Origin: Clostridium sp. AM22-11AC
GTDB lineage: Bacteria > Bacillota > Clostridia > Lachnospirales > Lachnospiraceae
Length of the DNA: 64,000 bases
Direction of reading: 5' to 3'
Assembly (NCBI RefSeq): GCF_003473545.1
Contig: NZ_QUCM01000003.1
Location: forward strand, 63,472 to 127,471
Part shown: piece after piece, positions 61,675-64,000 of the stretch
Layout of the letters: each line of letters starts with the position of its first letter
Position numbering within the stretch: the first letter of the stretch is position 1
The notes under the pieces: generated by a model
Databases searched by the model: none
Told to the model about the DNA's origin: nothing
What the model saw: only the letters and a program-made list of their open reading frames with translations
Made by a program: the position numbers and the translations under genes

Positions 61675-62649
61675 TCACCTGACTGCTGCCAGGATCATTA
61701 ACAGCACCACCATCAGTATCCCCTCTGCCAGGAACATTAAAAGAGAGGCTTTCCAGATATCCTCCGGGACGATCTCCCTGTCATTATCCCCGATAAACTG
61801 CTTTTTGTGAAGAACCCCAAAATACCAGGCATCCCCGGCAAGACGTAAATGAAGGGCTCCGGCACAGGCGGCTTCTCCGTGGGCTGAGTTGGGGCTGGCA
61901 TGTTTACGCCGGTCTCTTAAAAATATGCGCCAGGCATTTTTTCCGTCTGCCCCCGGAAGCAGGTATGCTGCCAGTGTCAGCAGACAGCCGGAAATGCGGG
62001 CCGGGATAAAATTTAACACATCATCCAGCTTTGCAGCTGTCCGACCAAATAAAATGTATTTATCATTGGTATAGCCGATCATGGAGTCCATGGTATTCAC
62101 TGCCTTGTAAAAAGTGCCGCCTACCGGTCCGAAAATGGCCATAAACAGGAACGGGGCGATCACACCATCTGAGGTATTTTCTGCCACTGTCTCCACCGCC
62201 GCTCTGGTGATACCTGCTGTGTCCAGAACACTGGTATCACGGCCTACGATCATGGAAACTGCCTTTCTGGCTCCTTCTGTATCTCCCTTTTTCAGTTCTT
62301 TGCATACCTTCATACTCTCCACACAAAGGCTTTTTGCAGCCAGAAGCTGATAACAGAAAAAGCTTTCCAGAATAAATCTTGCAGTGAGGCCAAGATATCT
62401 TCCCGTTATATGAAAGAGCAGACCAGGCATAATGATCCAGAAAAGACACATGATCAGGGTAAGACAGATTCCTGCAAACCGTGGCTTTTCAGGAAAAAGT
62501 TTTCGCAATCTCTTCTCCAATCCGCTTATCATATTTCCCATCAGGCGTATCATATGGGGAAAATGATAGGGATCCCCAAAGATCCAGTCCAGAATACTGC
62601 CTGTTAAAAGGGCCAGCCCATGAAGCTGCCACAATTGTATCCATTCCAT
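61675..62649 (-). CDS. cbiB: Adenosylcobinamide-phosphate synthase CbiB
   Basis: 324 aa with four or five membrane helices. Family blocks are ILDWIFGDPYHFPHMIRLMG, VGRDTSVLDTAGITRAAVET, AENTSDGVIAPFLF and ASPNSAHGEAACAGAL-like residues near 260-275. It attaches aminopropanol phosphate from the CobD product to adenosylcobyrate. It is 118 nt upstream of cobD with a ribosome binding site GAAAGGATAG. Confidence 0.94.
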   Translation of the reverse strand: MEWIQLWQLHGLALLTGSILDWIFGDPYHFPHMIRLMGNMISGLEKRLRKLFPEKPRFAGICLTLIMCLFWIIMPGLLFHITGRYLGLTARFILESFFCYQLLAAKSLCVESMKVCKELKKGDTEGARKAVSMIVGRDTSVLDTAGITRAAVETVAENTSDGVIAPFLFMAIFGPVGGTFYKAVNTMDSMIGYTNDKYILFGRTAAKLDDVLNFIPARISGCLLTLAAYLLPGADGKNAWRIFLRDRRKHASPNSAHGEAACAGALHLRLAGDAWYFGVLHKKQFIGDNDREIVPEDIWKASLLMFLAEGILMVVLLMILAAVR

Positions 62650-62770
62650 GTTACTATCCTTTCGTTTCTCTTATACCATTTGGCGTTATTACTGTTCATG
62701 CATTGCGCGACCAGCAATGGAATTTGCCGTGGTTTCACATTGAAATACAGCAAATTGCACCTTTTTCTCC

Positions 62771-63262
62771 CTACTTTAACCGCGTTCCAATCCCACAGCA
62801 GACCCGCCAGACTTCCTCTGACTTTTCTGCCAGCAGACAGCAGATGCGGCCTGTTTCTTCCCTGTATTCCCGTTCAAAGGGATCAATTGGGACAATACCG
62901 TAACCAATCTCATCTGTAACTAAAATGCGGTCCAGGTTGGCGTTATAAATGGTTTCTGCCAGATTTTTCCAGTTGTGAAGACCTGCAGATGTTGTTTCAA
63001 ATAAAGCTGTTTCCTGCTCATCCGGCAATCCCAATGTCTCATCTTTTTTTAAAATCCGGCGTACCAGCAGGTGAAAATTCCGGCACCAGGTGGAAGTAAG
63101 AAATTCTTCCCAGGTGGATGTTTCCCCATCTGCCCAGTGATCTGCCTTTGGATCTTTCTGATGATCTTCCTGAGTTTTTCCTTTTTCCTGTACCCTATTT
63201 TCAAAATGTTCTTTTGCAAAGGAAGACTTTCCCTGACATCTTCCTCCAATGACCATGATCAT
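62771..63262 (-). CDS. cobU: Adenosylcobinamide kinase / guanylyltransferase CobU
   Basis: 163 aa from the ATG at 63262 with AAGGAG 9 nt ahead (frame open to 63310). P-loop GGRCQGKSSFA at residues 6-16; the C-terminal DEIGYGIVPIDPFEREYREE block fits the family. The middle is more divergent than in most CobU, but the P-loop and the C-terminal core are kept. It phosphorylates and GMP-activates cobinamide before CobS. Confidence 0.88.
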   Translation of the reverse strand: MIMVIGGRCQGKSSFAKEHFENRVQEKGKTQEDHQKDPKADHWADGETSTWEEFLTSTWCRNFHLLVRRILKKDETLGLPDEQETALFETTSAGLHNWKNLAETIYNANLDRILVTDEIGYGIVPIDPFEREYREETGRICCLLAEKSEEVWRVCCGIGTRLK

Positions 63263-63335
63263 TCGATTTTTCTCCTTCGGTTCTCCTATGCTTATGAACC
63301 CTGTTTTCAACTTATTTTTACAAGTTCAGATATTT

Positions 63336-64000
63336 TCACATTATTCTCAATAAAAATGCCACTACCGTCAGACATATCAGTTCCTCTGCCTGCAGGAAAA
63401 ATCCAGCCAGGTCTCCAGTAATACCTCCGAAATTCTTTTTGGACCATTTATCATACCAAGCAAAAAGCACTCCCTGAAGCACCAGGCAGACTCCATAAAC
63501 TTCCAGTCCCTGTACGCCCCAGATGCCAAAAGCCAGCACTGCAAGGAGCACCAATGACAGGAGCAATATTTTCTTATCCAGCTTTTTCTCAGAAGCCTGG
63601 GAAAAGGCAGCTGCCAGCCCATTGTTTTTCGCTGACGGAAACATGACTACGGAAAGGCCGCTGAACACCCGCTCACTGAATAAAAACAGCACCGGGTAAA
63701 ACATGGCCTTTCCCCGGGCATTTTCACAAAATTCATACATGCTTCCTGTATATAATAACAGATATACAACCGCACAGATCACTGCAAACGCCCCTAAATG
63801 GGGATCTTTTAGTATTTCCAACTTTTTCGTTCTGTCTCCATAGGAATGGACCGCATCCATAGTGTCCATAAAACCGTCCATATGGATGCCCCCTGTTACA
63901 AGAAAGGGGATGGCCGACGCCCAGAGAAATCTTATCCCCACAGACAGATTAAACTGCGCTGCAATAAAGAGCCAAAGCCCTAAAAGGCATCCTTCTATAA
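63336..64000 (-). CDS. cobS: Cobalamin synthase CobS, 5' part beyond window
   Basis: The frame is open to the window edge, so the N-terminus is missing; about 221 codons are present. The conserved GGIHMDGFMDTMDAVHSYGD and LKDPHLGAFAV blocks with metal-binding acidic residues are visible, with several membrane helices. It joins activated cobinamide and alpha-ribazole, the last step of the pathway. Confidence 0.93.
   Translation of the reverse strand, partial: IEGCLLGLWLFIAAQFNLSVGIRFLWASAIPFLVTGGIHMDGFMDTMDAVHSYGDRTKKLEILKDPHLGAFAVICAVVYLLLYTGSMYEFCENARGKAMFYPVLFLFSERVFSGLSVVMFPSAKNNGLAAAFSQASEKKLDKKILLLSLVLLAVLAFGIWGVQGLEVYGVCLVLQGVLFAWYDKWSKKNFGGITGDLAGFFLQAEELICLTVVAFLLRIM

Noticed and set aside
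58133-64000. Cobalamin riboswitch in or between the cobalamin genes
   Set aside because: No B12-box-like sequence was seen in the gaps at 61557-61674 and 62650-62770; it may lie upstream of the window.
1-64000. tRNA, rRNA or CRISPR array
   Set aside because: No cloverleaf, rRNA motif or regularly spaced direct repeats were seen.

Overview
The window looks like a chromosomal segment of a spore-forming anaerobic Firmicute, most likely family Lachnospiraceae (Clostridia). The reasons are the spoIIAA-spoIIAB-sigF sporulation operon, the tig-clpP-clpX-lon-engB order, T-box control of valS, DUF4364 and DUF5716/DUF5717-type genes, YesM/YesN-type sugar signalling and an anaerobic-type cobalamin operon. 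Most genes lie on the minus strand. I see no rRNA, tRNA or CRISPR array.

Layout. 0-1.7 kb: end of the spoIIA operon. 1.9-4.7 kb: folC, an unlisted 48-codon ORF and a membrane TPR protein, joined by 4-nt start/stop overlaps. 4.7-9 kb: a DMT transporter and valS; valS has its own promoter, a T-box leader and a 160-bp palindromic element inserted in the leader. 9-15.2 kb: a four-gene operon with a giant 1191-aa protein, a degenerate Hsp70-like protein, a helical protein and a YbaK-type deacylase. 15.4-22.5 kb: a DUF4364 regulator and the protein quality-control block. 22.8-30.4 kb: a LacI regulator; a KdgF-like cupin and DhuI-like isomerase pair (unsaturated uronate catabolism) facing a GntR regulator and DeoC-like aldolase across a palindromic operator; a secondary-alcohol dehydrogenase, a CobW GTPase and an NSS transporter. 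30.5-36.6 kb: a fructose-type PTS operon with its PRD activator, aldolase and Fe-alcohol dehydrogenase; its EIIC gene is frameshifted. 36.8-38.4 kb: DJ-1, CYTH and a decapitated sugar isomerase.

38.4-48.5 kb looks like an AT-richer accessory island with transposon debris (TnpB fragments) at both ends. It carries an orphan type IV pilin-like gene and three consecutive hybrid histidine kinases, with a class I cyclic-di-GMP riboswitch plus terminator in front of the first. 48.6-58.1 kb is a galactose-type system: mglBAC, two further membrane-anchored sugar-binding proteins, and a YesM/YesN two-component pair. 58.1-64 kb is a late cobalamin operon (CobS, CobU, CbiB, CobD and a CbiP-CbiC fusion) running with only 16 nt into the response regulator of the sugar system.

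The most interesting items are the c-di-GMP riboswitch in front of the kinase trio, the uncharacterised Hsp70-like/giant-partner operon, the palindromic element in the valS leader, the DhuI/KdgF operator, and the TnpB-isomerase junction. All assignments are from reading the sequence; no database search was made.
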